The notes: generated from the letters alone by a model not told the origin. Positions 1-9,213 are shown, counted from the stretch's first letter. The stretch is 64,000 nucleotides of DNA from a bacterium (GCA_026416715.1 JAOAEQ010000021.1:1-64000); one strand, 5' to 3'. Translations and numbers: made by a program.

Positions 1-36
1 TCCTCACTTTTCGCAACTAACCTTAATAATATCTCC

Positions 37-66
37 TTGACGAAAGCTAGCAAAATCAGGTATCTT
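37..66 (+). promoter_or_regulatory. possible promoter for aroA-plsC
   Basis: TTGACG at 37-42 and TATCTT at 61-66 are separated by 18 bp. This resembles the stronger TTGACA-N18-TATACT promoters elsewhere in the window. It would give a leader of about 95 nt before the aroA ATG. The -10 match is only moderate, so this is tentative. Confidence 0.35.
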
Positions 67-169
67 TTTTATCTAACATGATTACACAGATTTTAAAAAA
101 CAGATTACTCCAATTCGATATACTATCAACGGTTTTTATCGCTGTAATCGTAATCAATGCGTAGTATAT

Positions 170-1474
170 ATGGAAACGTTGACCATTAACCAGATTACCC
201 ATGCAATATCAGGCGAAATTTCTGTGCCAGGAGATAAATCGATTTCTCATCGGGCGATTATGTTTAGCGCTATTTCGGAAGGAACAACGACCATAACCGG
301 CTTCTTAAATAGTGAAGATTGTTTATGCACGGCAACCGCATTTCAGACAATGGGAATAGAAATAGCCGGATTGGGTACCGACCGGGTTATCGTGCAAGGA
401 AAAGGGTTATTCGGGTTAGAAGAACCCATGCAAGTATTAAACGCGGGGAACTCGGGAACAACTATGCGGTTGATTCTCGGTATACTTGCAGGTCAAGATT
501 TTTTTGCTGTACTTACCGGCGACCAATACCTATGCCAGCGGCCAATGAAACGCGTGATTGAACCGTTGACGAAAATGGGCGCTAAAATTTACGGCCGAAA
601 TAATAATAACTATCCACCGCTATCTATCCACGGTGGGAATCTGCGAGCGATAGATTATAAACTTCCTATTGCGAGCGCACAGGTTAAGTCTGCGCTTCTA
701 CTCGCTGGGCTTTATGCGAACGGAACAACGACGATAACGGAACCAGCGGCTTCGCGCGACCATACGGAACGGATGCTTCGGTACCTAGGAGTAGAAGTCA
801 CAATTGCCGGATTAACTTGCATCATTCAAGGTGGCCAAAAATTGGTAGCAAAAGATTTATCGGTTCCAGGCGATATTTCATCTGCAGCGTTTTTTATTGC
901 TGCTGGATTACTTATCCCCGATTCTAAATTAGTGATTAAAAATGTTGGGATAAATCCAACCCGAACTGGATTGCTGCATGTCTTAAAAGAAATGGGCGCA
1001 TATATCCAATTAGAAAATCAACATGAGGATGGACCTGAACCGGTAGCGGATATTGTCGTTCAATGGAGTCAATTGTATGGAACCGAAATCGGTGGAACAA
1101 TTATCCCTACGCTTATAGATGAAATTCCGATCCTAGCAGTTCTTGCGACGCAAGCGGAAGGGAGAACAGTTATTCGCGATGCTGCGGAACTCCGAGTTAA
1201 AGAAACTGACCGCATCCATGCGGTAGTCTCCGAATTAACTCGATTCGGTGCAAAAATCGAAGAGCAAGACGATGGAATGATAATCTATGGACCGACCGCT
1301 TTAACCGGAACCACGTGCCATAGTTTCGGTGACCATCGAATAGCAATGTCACTTGCGATCGCTGGGTTAATCGCAAGAGGTACAACTAGTGTTTCTGATA
1401 CGGAATGTATCAACACCTCATTTCCAACATTTACACAACTATTATCGCAACTTACGAACCAACCGAAATTATAA
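170..1474 (+). CDS. aroA: 3-phosphoshikimate 1-carboxyvinyltransferase (EPSP synthase)
   Basis: Cytosolic shikimate-pathway enzyme that transfers enolpyruvyl from PEP to shikimate-3-phosphate. At 434 aa it has the usual full length. Recognisable signatures are VPGDKSISHR (residues 19-28), the LNAGNSGTT loop near 91-99, RPMKRVIEPL near 124, DEIPILAV and RVKETDR in the second half, and GDHRIAMS near 388. All are typical of AroA and cover both inverted alpha/beta domains. No good ribosome-binding site precedes the ATG at 170, but the first conserved strand begins soon after, so the start is probably right. plsC follows after 2 nt, so the two genes are probably co-translated. Confidence 0.95.
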   Translation: METLTINQITHAISGEISVPGDKSISHRAIMFSAISEGTTTITGFLNSEDCLCTATAFQTMGIEIAGLGTDRVIVQGKGLFGLEEPMQVLNAGNSGTTMRLILGILAGQDFFAVLTGDQYLCQRPMKRVIEPLTKMGAKIYGRNNNNYPPLSIHGGNLRAIDYKLPIASAQVKSALLLAGLYANGTTTITEPAASRDHTERMLRYLGVEVTIAGLTCIIQGGQKLVAKDLSVPGDISSAAFFIAAGLLIPDSKLVIKNVGINPTRTGLLHVLKEMGAYIQLENQHEDGPEPVADIVVQWSQLYGTEIGGTIIPTLIDEIPILAVLATQAEGRTVIRDAAELRVKETDRIHAVVSELTRFGAKIEEQDDGMIIYGPTALTGTTCHSFGDHRIAMSLAIAGLIARGTTSVSDTECINTSFPTFTQLLSQLTNQPKL

Positions 1475-1476
1475 TT

Positions 1477-2109
1477 ATGGCGGAAAAGAAAACATGGTTT
1501 TATCGGATTAATCAATGGATTTCATTCTTGTTCTGTAAATTATATTTTCGTATCTCCGCAGTTGGACTTGAACATATCCCTAAAACGGGACCGGTATTGT
1601 TAGTTTCAAATCATGCAAGTTATCTCGACCCGTTTTTAGATGCAGTGTTGCTATCCCGCCCGGTAAAATTTATGGCACGGCATGATTTATGGAATAAAAA
1701 ACTATTAGCGTGGTGGATACCACGCGTTGGTGGGTTTCCTATCCGACGCGATATATTTGACCGACAAGCAGTAAAAATGACTCTTGATTATTTAGCTCGA
1801 GGTGAAATCGTGGTAATATATCCTGAGGGAACAAGAAGTATTGACGGTAAACTTAAACCGGGATTGCCCGGCGTCGGGTTGATTGCCTATAAATCACAAG
1901 CGCCGGTTATTCCGGTATATATAGACGGCTCGTTTGCGGCGTATCCACGGTATGCAAAATTCCCGAAACCGAAAAAAATCACGGTATACTATGGACCGCC
2001 GATCAACCTGAAAACAGAATATCAATTACCGGATGAAAAGGAAACCTATCGAATTATCGTATCTAAAATCATGGATGCAATTCGTACCCTTTCTCCCCGA
2101 GGAGAATAA
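1477..2109 (+). CDS. plsC: 1-acyl-sn-glycerol-3-phosphate acyltransferase
   Basis: Membrane-associated acyltransferase making phosphatidic acid from lysophosphatidic acid. The 210-aa product has the HX4D catalytic motif (H46, D51 in NHASYLD) and the EGTR motif (117-120), followed by a conserved VPVYIDG segment. A hydrophobic, aromatic N-terminus (residues 7-25) fits membrane association. I chose the ATG at 1477, 2 nt after the aroA stop. The frame is open 24 codons further upstream, but that part overlaps aroA and has no family similarity. A cmk or rpsA gene often accompanies this pair in other genomes; neither is here. Confidence 0.9.
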   Translation: MAEKKTWFYRINQWISFLFCKLYFRISAVGLEHIPKTGPVLLVSNHASYLDPFLDAVLLSRPVKFMARHDLWNKKLLAWWIPRVGGFPIRRDIFDRQAVKMTLDYLARGEIVVIYPEGTRSIDGKLKPGLPGVGLIAYKSQAPVIPVYIDGSFAAYPRYAKFPKPKKITVYYGPPINLKTEYQLPDEKETYRIIVSKIMDAIRTLSPRGE

Positions 2110-2121
2110 ATCAACTCCGTG

Positions 2122-2151
2122 TTGACAATATCATCCTTTTAGGTTTATACT
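2122..2151 (+). promoter_or_regulatory. promoter of the secreted LamG-type gene
   Basis: Perfect TTGACA at 2122-2127, an 18-bp spacer ending in AGGTT, and TATACT at 2146-2151. A strong ribosome-binding site (GGAAGGAGGTG) lies before the ATG at 2193. The arrangement is nearly the same as at 7837-7866 in front of another exported-protein gene. Confidence 0.65.
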
Positions 2152-2192
2152 AAGGAGTAGAAAATTTTATCTGGAAGGAGGTGAATTAGATA

Positions 2193-3422
2193 ATGAAAAA
2201 AATTCTATTGTTTGTTTTTTTAACTACGCTATTAGCTTATGGAGGAAATACAGCGCCGTTATTTAAAATCACGTTTGATAATGCTACGATTGGTCCAGCT
2301 CCGAATTATTATATTATTGGTCCTGGGGAAATTATCCCGACTCAATGTACTGCAATTTGGAAAATGGACAACCTCAATATTGATACCACAGAACCGAATA
2401 CGGAACCAGAAATTGTTGATGCAAATATCATCGGACTTGGCGCACCATTCCAAGGTGGTAAAGCGTTACGGGTACATAGTCCAGGAAGAGATGAAGGATA
2501 CCATATTTTATTTACTCCGGCATTTCCACCTGGGTCACTAACAGTTGAGTACATTTTCTGCCTGAACACTGCTGATATTGGTACGAAAAATGTTGCAAGT
2601 TTACAATATTTAGGTTCAACGGAATGGCCTTTCGGGCAAACATTCCAATGGATGCTGCGAATCCACGGAGCGAGTAGTGGTGGAACAAATAGACTATCGT
2701 TTTGGACTGATAAAGGCGATAGTAATGGAATGTATGTCAATTCAATCAATCCGGTTCCAACAAAACAATGGACGCATGTTGCTGCGGTATTAAACTACAA
2801 TAATAGTAACCCAGCAACAAGTACCATTTTACTCTATTTAAACGGAGTATTACAAGGGTCTACCACATATAACGCTACGGGAAATAGTTTTAGTCTTGGA
2901 TGTAGCTCTGATATTGGCCATTTCTTCTCAATTGGATTTAATGCAGCAAATCGCGCTAACTTCGCTGACCATCGAGGCATGGATGGATATATTGATGCTG
3001 TAGCGATAAGTACGACGGCGCTAGGTCCGGGTACTTTTGTTTTATCAACCGCATCGCTCCAGTTAACGCTATCCGCAGAAACGATTCTGAGACCAATCGG
3101 TAGTAGTGCTGGTATTAGTGCAACTGGTGGATTAAAACCATATAGTTGGTCATTTAGCACTACCGCATCAGTTGATAGTGTTGCAATAGGATATATCAAT
3201 ACTACTTCTGGAGATAATGTAACCTTTTATGCTACTGGCGCAGGAGAAGCTCCGCTGTTTTGTATAGATAGCGATACACCGGCAAAAATCAAGAGCGTCT
3301 ATCTCATTGTCGTGCCAACGAAAGCACCACTATTTCCAGAATCTGAATTAAAATCCACGGTGCGTGAAATACCAACGCGGGTACCGCTGCAAGGGCAACG
3401 TGGCTGGGAGTTGTTTGAATAA
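2193..3422 (+). CDS. secreted LamG/concanavalin A-like lectin-fold protein
   Basis: 409-aa exported protein with a signal peptide (Lys-Lys followed by a hydrophobic stretch, residues 2-20). The central region, about 90-285, looks like a LamG/concanavalin A-like jelly roll: alternating beta strands, a QWTHVAAVLNY strand followed by LLYLNGVLQGS, and a closing GYIDAVAIS strand. This is the pattern of LamG_3 domains, which usually bind carbohydrate or calcium. A second beta-rich, Ig-like segment follows (about 290-380), with the IGSSAGISATGGLKPYSWS pattern of putative Ig domains. No catalytic motif is visible. It precedes a sugar ABC transporter, so a role in glycan binding is plausible but inferred. 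Confidence 0.75.
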   Translation: MKKILLFVFLTTLLAYGGNTAPLFKITFDNATIGPAPNYYIIGPGEIIPTQCTAIWKMDNLNIDTTEPNTEPEIVDANIIGLGAPFQGGKALRVHSPGRDEGYHILFTPAFPPGSLTVEYIFCLNTADIGTKNVASLQYLGSTEWPFGQTFQWMLRIHGASSGGTNRLSFWTDKGDSNGMYVNSINPVPTKQWTHVAAVLNYNNSNPATSTILLYLNGVLQGSTTYNATGNSFSLGCSSDIGHFFSIGFNAANRANFADHRGMDGYIDAVAISTTALGPGTFVLSTASLQLTLSAETILRPIGSSAGISATGGLKPYSWSFSTTASVDSVAIGYINTTSGDNVTFYATGAGEAPLFCIDSDTPAKIKSVYLIVVPTKAPLFPESELKSTVREIPTRVPLQGQRGWELFE

Positions 3423-3447
3423 CGAATAACCCATACGAGTTTCCTGA

Positions 3448-3510
3448 AAAAAAGGGTGGCTCTTTTTATACTTGGTACTTTTGTACTTCGCATAAAAGCC
3501 ACCCTTTTTT
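3448..3510 (+). terminator. hairpin terminator between the LamG gene and the sugar transporter
   Basis: AAAAAAGGGTGGCT (3448-3461) pairs with AGCCACCCTTTTTT (3497-3510), giving a GGGTGGCT stem flanked by A and T tracts. This is the form of an intrinsic terminator that can act in both directions. The loop is long (35 nt) and holds an additional GTAC-TTTT-GTAC hairpin. It ends only 7-16 nt before the binding-protein start codon, leaving no room for a promoter after it. Confidence 0.75.
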
Positions 3511-3526
3511 ATTCAATGTGAAAATA

Positions 3527-4921
3527 ATGAAACTACTATTACATATACTCATTCCTCTAGTAATTTATAACAGCTTATGTATATACTTATGCGGGTGCGG
3601 TTCTTCCAAAACTGACTTGCCATCAAATACAAATTCAAATATGGTTGTTATAACCGTTAATAATGGACCCCGTGAAGGAGATAAGCTGGCAGAGGAAGAA
3701 ACACGGGTATACTTAGCACTATTTAATAAAAAATATCCTAATATTAAAGTTAAAATGAGTTCGTGGCAGTTCACTCCAGAAACGTTTCTAACCAAAATGG
3801 CTGGCGGAACATGTACCGATGTCGTAGGAATGTTTGCTACAGAAGGAATTGGCGTAGCAGAAAAGAATCTCGCTTTAGACCTAACGGATAGAATACGAAC
3901 TTGGGAGAACTACCCGGATTTAAATCCAGCTATCCTCGCCCCATATACAGTCAATGGGAGATACTATGGTTTACCCGCAGGACCATATAGCGGATATATC
4001 ATGGGATTATTTTATAATAAAAAACTTTTTAAATCCGCTGGGATTGTTGATAGTACTGGAGAACCAAAACCACCAGAAACCTGGGATGAATTTGTGCAAA
4101 CTGCGGTTAAATTAACTGACCGAAAAAAGAATATTTCCGGATTCGGAATTTGCGCTGCAACCGGTGCTGCAGGTTGGTATTTTCTAAATTGGGTCTGGCA
4201 AGCTGGAGGAGATTTTGAACAAAAACAAGGGAACAAATGGATTGCGGTATTCAATGCACCACCTGCGGTGCATGCATTACAGTTTATAAAAGATTTACGT
4301 TGGAAATACGACGTTTTGCAGCCGAATTTTTTGATTGATAGCGAGGAAGCATTCAAACTCTTCGCTTCTGACCAAATAGCTATGGCGATGATGACCCCGG
4401 AATGGATTCCAATTCTAGTTGAGAAATATGGTATGGACATTAATAATATCGGAGTTACCATTCTTCCTGCAGGACCTGCAGGACGCGCAAACCAAATGGG
4501 GGGTGGGTATGCAATAATCAATCCGACAATTAGCCGAGAAAAACAAGATGCTTGTTGGAAATATATCACCTTCGCCCATGATACAGCAGCATTTGAACAA
4601 ATCACAAAACTGCGAAAAGAACAAGGACGAATTGTCGGTATCCCGCAATTATGTGCTTATCAAGGAGAACGAAAAGAAATATTCGATCGTATCCTTGATA
4701 CATATCGTAATATTCCGCTTTATGAACGATTCCGAACTGAGGCGAATAAATATGTTAAAGCTGAACCACCTTTTTTCTGCCAGCAATTGTATAGTGAAGC
4801 GTTGAGTCCGGCGGTGCAATCAGTGTTATCGAATAAAAATGCTGACCCGAAAAAACTGTTAGATACCGCTGCGACTCAATTCCAAACCCGGTTTCTCGAT
4901 ACCATTAAGTCTCATGAGTAA
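3527..4921 (+). CDS. ABC transporter sugar-binding lipoprotein (family 1)
   Basis: Extracytoplasmic solute-binding protein of the family 1 (MalE/UgpB) type, about 464 aa. The N-terminus has a hydrophobic export segment ending in LCGC, a plausible though imperfect lipobox. The mature part has the usual pattern of the family: a VDLT-like early region (DLTDRI), PAGPYSGYIMGLFYNKKLF, PETWDEFVQTAVKLT, and a late WKYITF segment. It should capture an oligosaccharide or sugar derivative for the two permeases that follow at short spacing. An in-frame GTG at 3518 is an alternative start; neither candidate has a clear ribosome-binding site. Substrate is unknown. Confidence 0.88.
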   Translation: MKLLLHILIPLVIYNSLCIYLCGCGSSKTDLPSNTNSNMVVITVNNGPREGDKLAEEETRVYLALFNKKYPNIKVKMSSWQFTPETFLTKMAGGTCTDVVGMFATEGIGVAEKNLALDLTDRIRTWENYPDLNPAILAPYTVNGRYYGLPAGPYSGYIMGLFYNKKLFKSAGIVDSTGEPKPPETWDEFVQTAVKLTDRKKNISGFGICAATGAAGWYFLNWVWQAGGDFEQKQGNKWIAVFNAPPAVHALQFIKDLRWKYDVLQPNFLIDSEEAFKLFASDQIAMAMMTPEWIPILVEKYGMDINNIGVTILPAGPAGRANQMGGGYAIINPTISREKQDACWKYITFAHDTAAFEQITKLRKEQGRIVGIPQLCAYQGERKEIFDRILDTYRNIPLYERFRTEANKYVKAEPPFFCQQLYSEALSPAVQSVLSNKNADPKKLLDTAATQFQTRFLDTIKSHE

Positions 4922-4930
4922 TATGGCACT

Positions 4931-5818
4931 ATGCAACTCCCTGTAATGTATCTCAGAAAAAAGTGGATTAGTTTTCTTTTTTTACTGCCAGCACTGCTAT
5001 TTTTTTCATGGTTTAGTTGGTATCCGATTATTCGTGGGTTTATTATTAGTTTTCAGCATTTTGCCGTACGAACGGATATCCCGCCACAGTTCGTCGGCTG
5101 GGCGAACTTTCGGCTCGTATTCAATGATCCACTATTCTGGACTGCATGGAAAAACGTTATCTATTTTGTTTTTCTCGGTTTATTACTCGGATATTTTATT
5201 CCGGTATTTCTCGCGATAGCGATAAATGAACTCCGTCGATTCCGTGGATATTTCCGAACGGCATTTTATCTACCAGCAATACTTCCAATGGTAGTGGTGG
5301 CGATTATGTGGCGTTGGTTTTATGAACCGGAAATTGGGCTAGCGAATTATCTTCTCTCCTATATCCATTTGCCGCCTTGCCAGTGGTTATTAAGTGAAAA
5401 AACTGCTATGGTAAGTTTGGTTATCATGGCAACCTGGCAAGGAGCGGGAGCAACCGCGATAATCTATCTTGCTGGTCTGCAAGGCATTCCAGAAGAACTT
5501 TATGAATCTGCTGAAATTGACGGCGCTTCAATTCGGCAACGGTTGTTTCATATAACGATACCACAACTTCGACCGGTAATGTTAATGATGTTGTTACTTC
5601 AGATTATAGGTACATTTCAGGTTTTTGGTGAACCATTGATTATGACGAAAGGCGGGCCGAATAACGCTACTTTAACCATTATGCTGCTGATATATCGATA
5701 TGCATTTACATACGTCCAATTCGGTGCAGCAGCAGCAATTAGTTTATGTTTATTTACTGTTTTATTAATTCTAACGATTATTTATTTTCGATTAACAAAA
5801 CGATTCCAAATTGAATAG
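4931..5818 (+). CDS. sugar ABC transporter permease (MalF/UgpA type)
   Basis: 295-aa inner-membrane permease with six predicted membrane spans. The EAA loop that docks the ATPase is clear near residues 188-215 (EELYESAEIDGAS, then IPQLRP). It starts 9 nt after the binding-protein stop, so the genes are one operon. It should pair with the next gene to form the translocation channel. An internal Met (position 6) is another possible start. Confidence 0.9.
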   Translation: MQLPVMYLRKKWISFLFLLPALLFFSWFSWYPIIRGFIISFQHFAVRTDIPPQFVGWANFRLVFNDPLFWTAWKNVIYFVFLGLLLGYFIPVFLAIAINELRRFRGYFRTAFYLPAILPMVVVAIMWRWFYEPEIGLANYLLSYIHLPPCQWLLSEKTAMVSLVIMATWQGAGATAIIYLAGLQGIPEELYESAEIDGASIRQRLFHITIPQLRPVMLMMLLLQIIGTFQVFGEPLIMTKGGPNNATLTIMLLIYRYAFTYVQFGAAAAISLCLFTVLLILTIIYFRLTKRFQIE

Positions 5819-5955
5819 AAAATGTTGAATACCGATGATTGCGCGCAGAATTCTCTGATTGAACCATTGAATCGAGGTAAACATATTAAACTTTAATGGG
5901 TTATAGACGATACGTTCTAGCCCTATCGAATACAATTCTTGAATGTGGTAAAGCT

Positions 5956-6867
5956 ATGAATCAGATATTACCTGATAAACTGCAAATGGTTAAAGGAAGA
6001 ACGCTCATTTCTGAAGCGGATTATAAGAAACCAAGTGTTAAACTAGGATATTGGCTACTATTTATTTTCTTGTTTATACTATCGATTACTGCAGTATTTC
6101 CTTTACTTTGGGGTTGGTTAAGCGGATTTAAAACTGATGCTGAACTGCTCGCAGTTCCACCGAATTTCTTACCGAAATCATGGCGATTCGATAATTATAT
6201 CGAAGCATGGAACCAAATAAAATTTATTCATTATTTTCATAATACTTTATTGTTGGCATTAGGGTGCTGGTTAACATCATTGATGATCAGTTCATTAGCG
6301 GCATATTCACTTTCAAAACTCGACCCACCTGCTGGAAAATATATACTCCTGCTTTTTCTGAGCACCTTAATGGTTCCTTTCACTTCAATTTTGATTCCTT
6401 TGTATATAACAGTAAAAGATATCCCGATTTTCCATATAAACTTATTAGATACCTATTGGTCAATCATCCTTCCTGCAGGAGTAAACGCATTTTTTATTTT
6501 TCTGTTAAAAGGGTTTTTTGATAGTCTTCCGAACGATTTAATTGCTGCTGCACGAATTGACGGCGCTTCTGAATTTCGGATATTTGTTCAGCTAGTTTTG
6601 CCATTAAGTAAACCGGTGCTCGCAGTATTAACCATTTTTTCGTTTATGGGAACTTGGAATAGTTTTCTCTGGCCTTTAATGGTTCTTTCCACCCCGGAAA
6701 AATTCCCGATTATGGTTAAACTCTATGATTTTCAACTCACCAGCTCTGTTCCCTGGCGAGTAATTTTATCGAGTCTCTTTATCGCGTCTACGCCGCCTAT
6801 ACTTCTGTTTATGTTCTTCCAGAAACATATTATGCGCGGGATAACATTGACCGGACTAAAGGGATAA
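5956..6867 (+). CDS. sugar ABC transporter permease (MalG/UgpE type)
   Basis: Second permease of the carbohydrate importer, with six membrane spans and the EAA loop AAARIDGASEFR followed by VLPLSKP near residues 195-220. The C-terminal QKHIMRGITLTGLKG tail is typical of MalG-type subunits, whose tail inserts into the ATPase dimer. The frame is open back to an ATG at 5896, but the extra 20 residues look non-conserved, so I prefer 5956. No ATP-binding subunit is present in this window; such importers often share a multitask ATPase encoded elsewhere. Confidence 0.88.
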   Translation: MNQILPDKLQMVKGRTLISEADYKKPSVKLGYWLLFIFLFILSITAVFPLLWGWLSGFKTDAELLAVPPNFLPKSWRFDNYIEAWNQIKFIHYFHNTLLLALGCWLTSLMISSLAAYSLSKLDPPAGKYILLLFLSTLMVPFTSILIPLYITVKDIPIFHINLLDTYWSIILPAGVNAFFIFLLKGFFDSLPNDLIAAARIDGASEFRIFVQLVLPLSKPVLAVLTIFSFMGTWNSFLWPLMVLSTPEKFPIMVKLYDFQLTSSVPWRVILSSLFIASTPPILLFMFFQKHIMRGITLTGLKG

Positions 6868-6948
6868 TACGGGTAATACTAGTTGGAAGTTATGTGTTCA
6901 AAGTTATTAGGAAAAACACTAAACTTATACGAGCTAACCTACCTATTA

Positions 6949-7785
6949 TTACCGTACTGGCGGGACATTTTTTGCTAGCGCTTTATTCATTTCCTGGACT
7001 AACTCTGCTGCTGAAATAAACTGTTCTATTCGATGTATTTCTTTACCCGAATAATCTTGAAAAATAATAACTGGTACCCGATATATTCCATATGGTTCCG
7101 CTAACTCTGGATTTTTATCTACCTGAATATGGACGGTAATAAATTGCATACCCCACTTTACTACGGTCGGGTCAGTTAAGGTTTCAGCGAGAAGTTTTTG
7201 CGCGTCGGTTGCTTTTTCGGTAGAGAAGAAAAGAAGAATCGCCTTCCCGGAAGATTTTGCCATGGCTAGAGCATCCGCTGGCGTTTTGGCAGACCAGCTG
7301 AACTCGGTCGTGGAAACTTCAACAAACTTAATCGCATCAGCAACAATAAATTGTTCTGGTCCCTGCCATTCATTAGTTAACACTACTTCGCCAACCGTAT
7401 CAAAATCATAAACCCCTAAATCAATACTCCATTTCCCTTCCGCCGTAGTTTGGTTACGAATTAAGGTTACCGAATTCTGACCATAATAAATTGTATATTT
7501 CGCATCGCTCGCATACGAGGCTGGATTCACCCAAGCGAAAACGCGATATCGGCCAGGATTAAGCTGCGCTCTCCATCGGACCGATTTAACAATATCACTC
7601 TTTGTGGTATATAACTTATCCGCACCATATACATCACCCCAAACACTCGTTTGCCAGGAATATGCGGGTGTAACAAAACAGGTAGAGTCACTATTATCAA
7701 TGATAATTTCTGCAGCAAATAACATTGTTGGTATTAAACTTAAAATAATGCTCGCTATATAGCTACCGGAAAACCATGTTTTCAT
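6949..7785 (-). CDS. exported golvesin-like / thioredoxin-fold fusion protein
   Basis: 278-aa protein with a signal peptide (about residues 1-24, ending LFA-A). Residues 26-150 have the pattern of golvesin C-terminal-type carbohydrate-binding domains: early IIIDNSD, GRYRVFAWV, and a closing QFIVADAIKFVEV. Residues 160-275 look like a thioredoxin fold of the DUF255/thiol-reductase type: GKAILLFFS, then a cis-Pro segment YRVPVIIF near 235-241. The active-site CXXC is absent; the equivalent position reads STEKATD (188-194). A redox role is therefore unlikely, and a binding or structural role is an inference. GAGG about 10 nt upstream supports the ATG. A strong promoter lies just upstream, so the gene is separate from envC. 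Confidence 0.7.
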   Translation of the reverse strand: MKTWFSGSYIASIILSLIPTMLFAAEIIIDNSDSTCFVTPAYSWQTSVWGDVYGADKLYTTKSDIVKSVRWRAQLNPGRYRVFAWVNPASYASDAKYTIYYGQNSVTLIRNQTTAEGKWSIDLGVYDFDTVGEVVLTNEWQGPEQFIVADAIKFVEVSTTEFSWSAKTPADALAMAKSSGKAILLFFSTEKATDAQKLLAETLTDPTVVKWGMQFITVHIQVDKNPELAEPYGIYRVPVIIFQDYSGKEIHRIEQFISAAELVQEMNKALAKNVPPVR

Positions 7786-7836
7786 AATTTTAACCTCGCT
7801 AAATCTTCAAATTGAATTTAATTTTTTTATCGTTTG

Positions 7837-7866
7837 AGTATAAACCTTATAGCGCTATTTTGTCAA
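7837..7866 (-). promoter_or_regulatory. promoter of the golvesin/thioredoxin-like gene
   Basis: Reading the minus strand, TTGACA (7866-7861), an 18-bp spacer ending AAGGTT, then TATACT (7842-7837). It is the same layout and spacer end as the promoter at 2122-2151. The leader would be about 45 nt. Confidence 0.65.
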
Positions 7867-7917
7867 CTATAAAATTAAAATATTTTTACGTAGTCTAGCT
7901 TTTACTAAGGGAATAAT

Positions 7918-9129
7918 TCATCTTCCGACAAGCCACGTTTCCGGGTCGATTGGTTTACCATCTTTTCGAATCTCAAAATATAACTGCGCTCCAATTAACG
8001 AACCTGTATCACCAACAGAACCGATTTGTTGTTTTCGAATCACATCTTGTCCTTTACTAACAAAAATATCTTGTAAATGGGCATAAGTTGTCCAATAACC
8101 TTTACCGTGGTCAATGATGACCATATTTCCATATCCCGCTAACCAATCAGCGAAAATAACTCGACCGGAATGAACCGCATCTACTGGCGTCCCAATAGGC
8201 GCACGAATAGTTATCCCGGTTAACACAATTTCACTCTCTCCACCAGCAACTTTCTGCCGACCAAACCCCGCAATAATTTTCCCTTCGCTCACAGGCCAAA
8301 TCAACCGACGCTGCATCGCTGAAAATGGTTCGCCACTATAGGTTACTTCTCGAGCAGCTATTTGCCGCGAACGAAGTTCTCGAATCATAGCTTCTAGTTT
8401 AACTGCAGCTTCTTTTAACTCTGCTATTGTCCGTTCGTAGGTAGCACGATCGTTTCGTACCTTCGTTAAAAATAGGGTTTTATTCGCTTGCTCAGCTAAA
8501 TAGATTTTTTTTGCTCTGGTGAGCTCCTGCTGTTGTATTCGTTGACTTCGGTCTAATTCCGCTAAATCAAACTGCTGTTTCTGAATTTTTCTAGAAGCTT
8601 GGTTGGTTAATAAAATATATTTCGCATCGGTATATGCTATAATGCGGTTATATCGCGACCGTAATAATATGTCACGATAACTCTGCTGGGTAAATAAAGT
8701 CCGCCAAAAACTGAACTTACCAGAAAAATATTGCCGAACCAACCGTTTGGATAAATAATCTTTATATTGCGCTAGACGAGACTGGGCTGATAACAACTCT
8801 TGCGTTAGTATCATCGATTTTTTCTTGTTTTCCAATAAGTTGCGCTCGATAACCGATAATTCACGTTCTTTTACTTTCAATCGTAGATTGATACTATCCA
8901 GTTCTTGTAATATCTTTTTTTCTGTTTTTTTCGTTTCATTCTTTTTCAATTCTGTATCTCGGATAGTTTTCTCTATTTTTTTCAATTCATTTTCTTTTTC
9001 GAGAATTGAACTATCCTGAGCAAATATGTTAGTGCCAACCATCAAAATCCATATACCAAATACCAAGTACGAAGTATAAGGTACCAATGACCGTTTTAAG
9101 TATCGAATAACTGAATTCCTATTCATCAT
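7918..9129 (-). CDS. envC: EnvC-like murein hydrolase activator, degenerate LytM/M23 domain
   Basis: About 403 aa: an N-terminal membrane or signal segment, a long coiled coil rich in Lys, Glu and Leu (about residues 40-240), and a C-terminal LytM/M23 domain. The zinc ligands of active M23 peptidases are replaced. The HxxxD-type site reads LTGITI, and the HLHFE site reads QLYFE. Loss of these ligands is what is known for EnvC, which activates amidases rather than cutting peptidoglycan. It lies directly downstream of ftsE and ftsX, and FtsEX is known to recruit EnvC and similar hydrolases to the septum. The frame extends to a TTG at 9162; I prefer the ATG at 9129 (or 9126). Confidence 0.82.
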   Translation of the reverse strand: MMNRNSVIRYLKRSLVPYTSYLVFGIWILMVGTNIFAQDSSILEKENELKKIEKTIRDTELKKNETKKTEKKILQELDSINLRLKVKERELSVIERNLLENKKKSMILTQELLSAQSRLAQYKDYLSKRLVRQYFSGKFSFWRTLFTQQSYRDILLRSRYNRIIAYTDAKYILLTNQASRKIQKQQFDLAELDRSQRIQQQELTRAKKIYLAEQANKTLFLTKVRNDRATYERTIAELKEAAVKLEAMIRELRSRQIAAREVTYSGEPFSAMQRRLIWPVSEGKIIAGFGRQKVAGGESEIVLTGITIRAPIGTPVDAVHSGRVIFADWLAGYGNMVIIDHGKGYWTTYAHLQDIFVSKGQDVIRKQQIGSVGDTGSLIGAQLYFEIRKDGKPIDPETWLVGR

Positions 9130-9213
9130 CTCAATCCAAAATGTTCCATAAACAATATTCAACGCAAAATGGATACTTGCGCATTGAAAATGAATATTGA
9201 TAATCGTAATAAC

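Noticed and set aside
1405-1476. Upstream extension of the plsC frame inside aroA
   Set aside because: It overlaps aroA in another frame and has no PlsC similarity; the family start fits the ATG at 1477.
2342-2749. 135-codon minus-strand frame inside the LamG gene
   Set aside because: Antisense shadow of a well-supported secreted protein with promoter and ribosome-binding site; no family pattern of its own.
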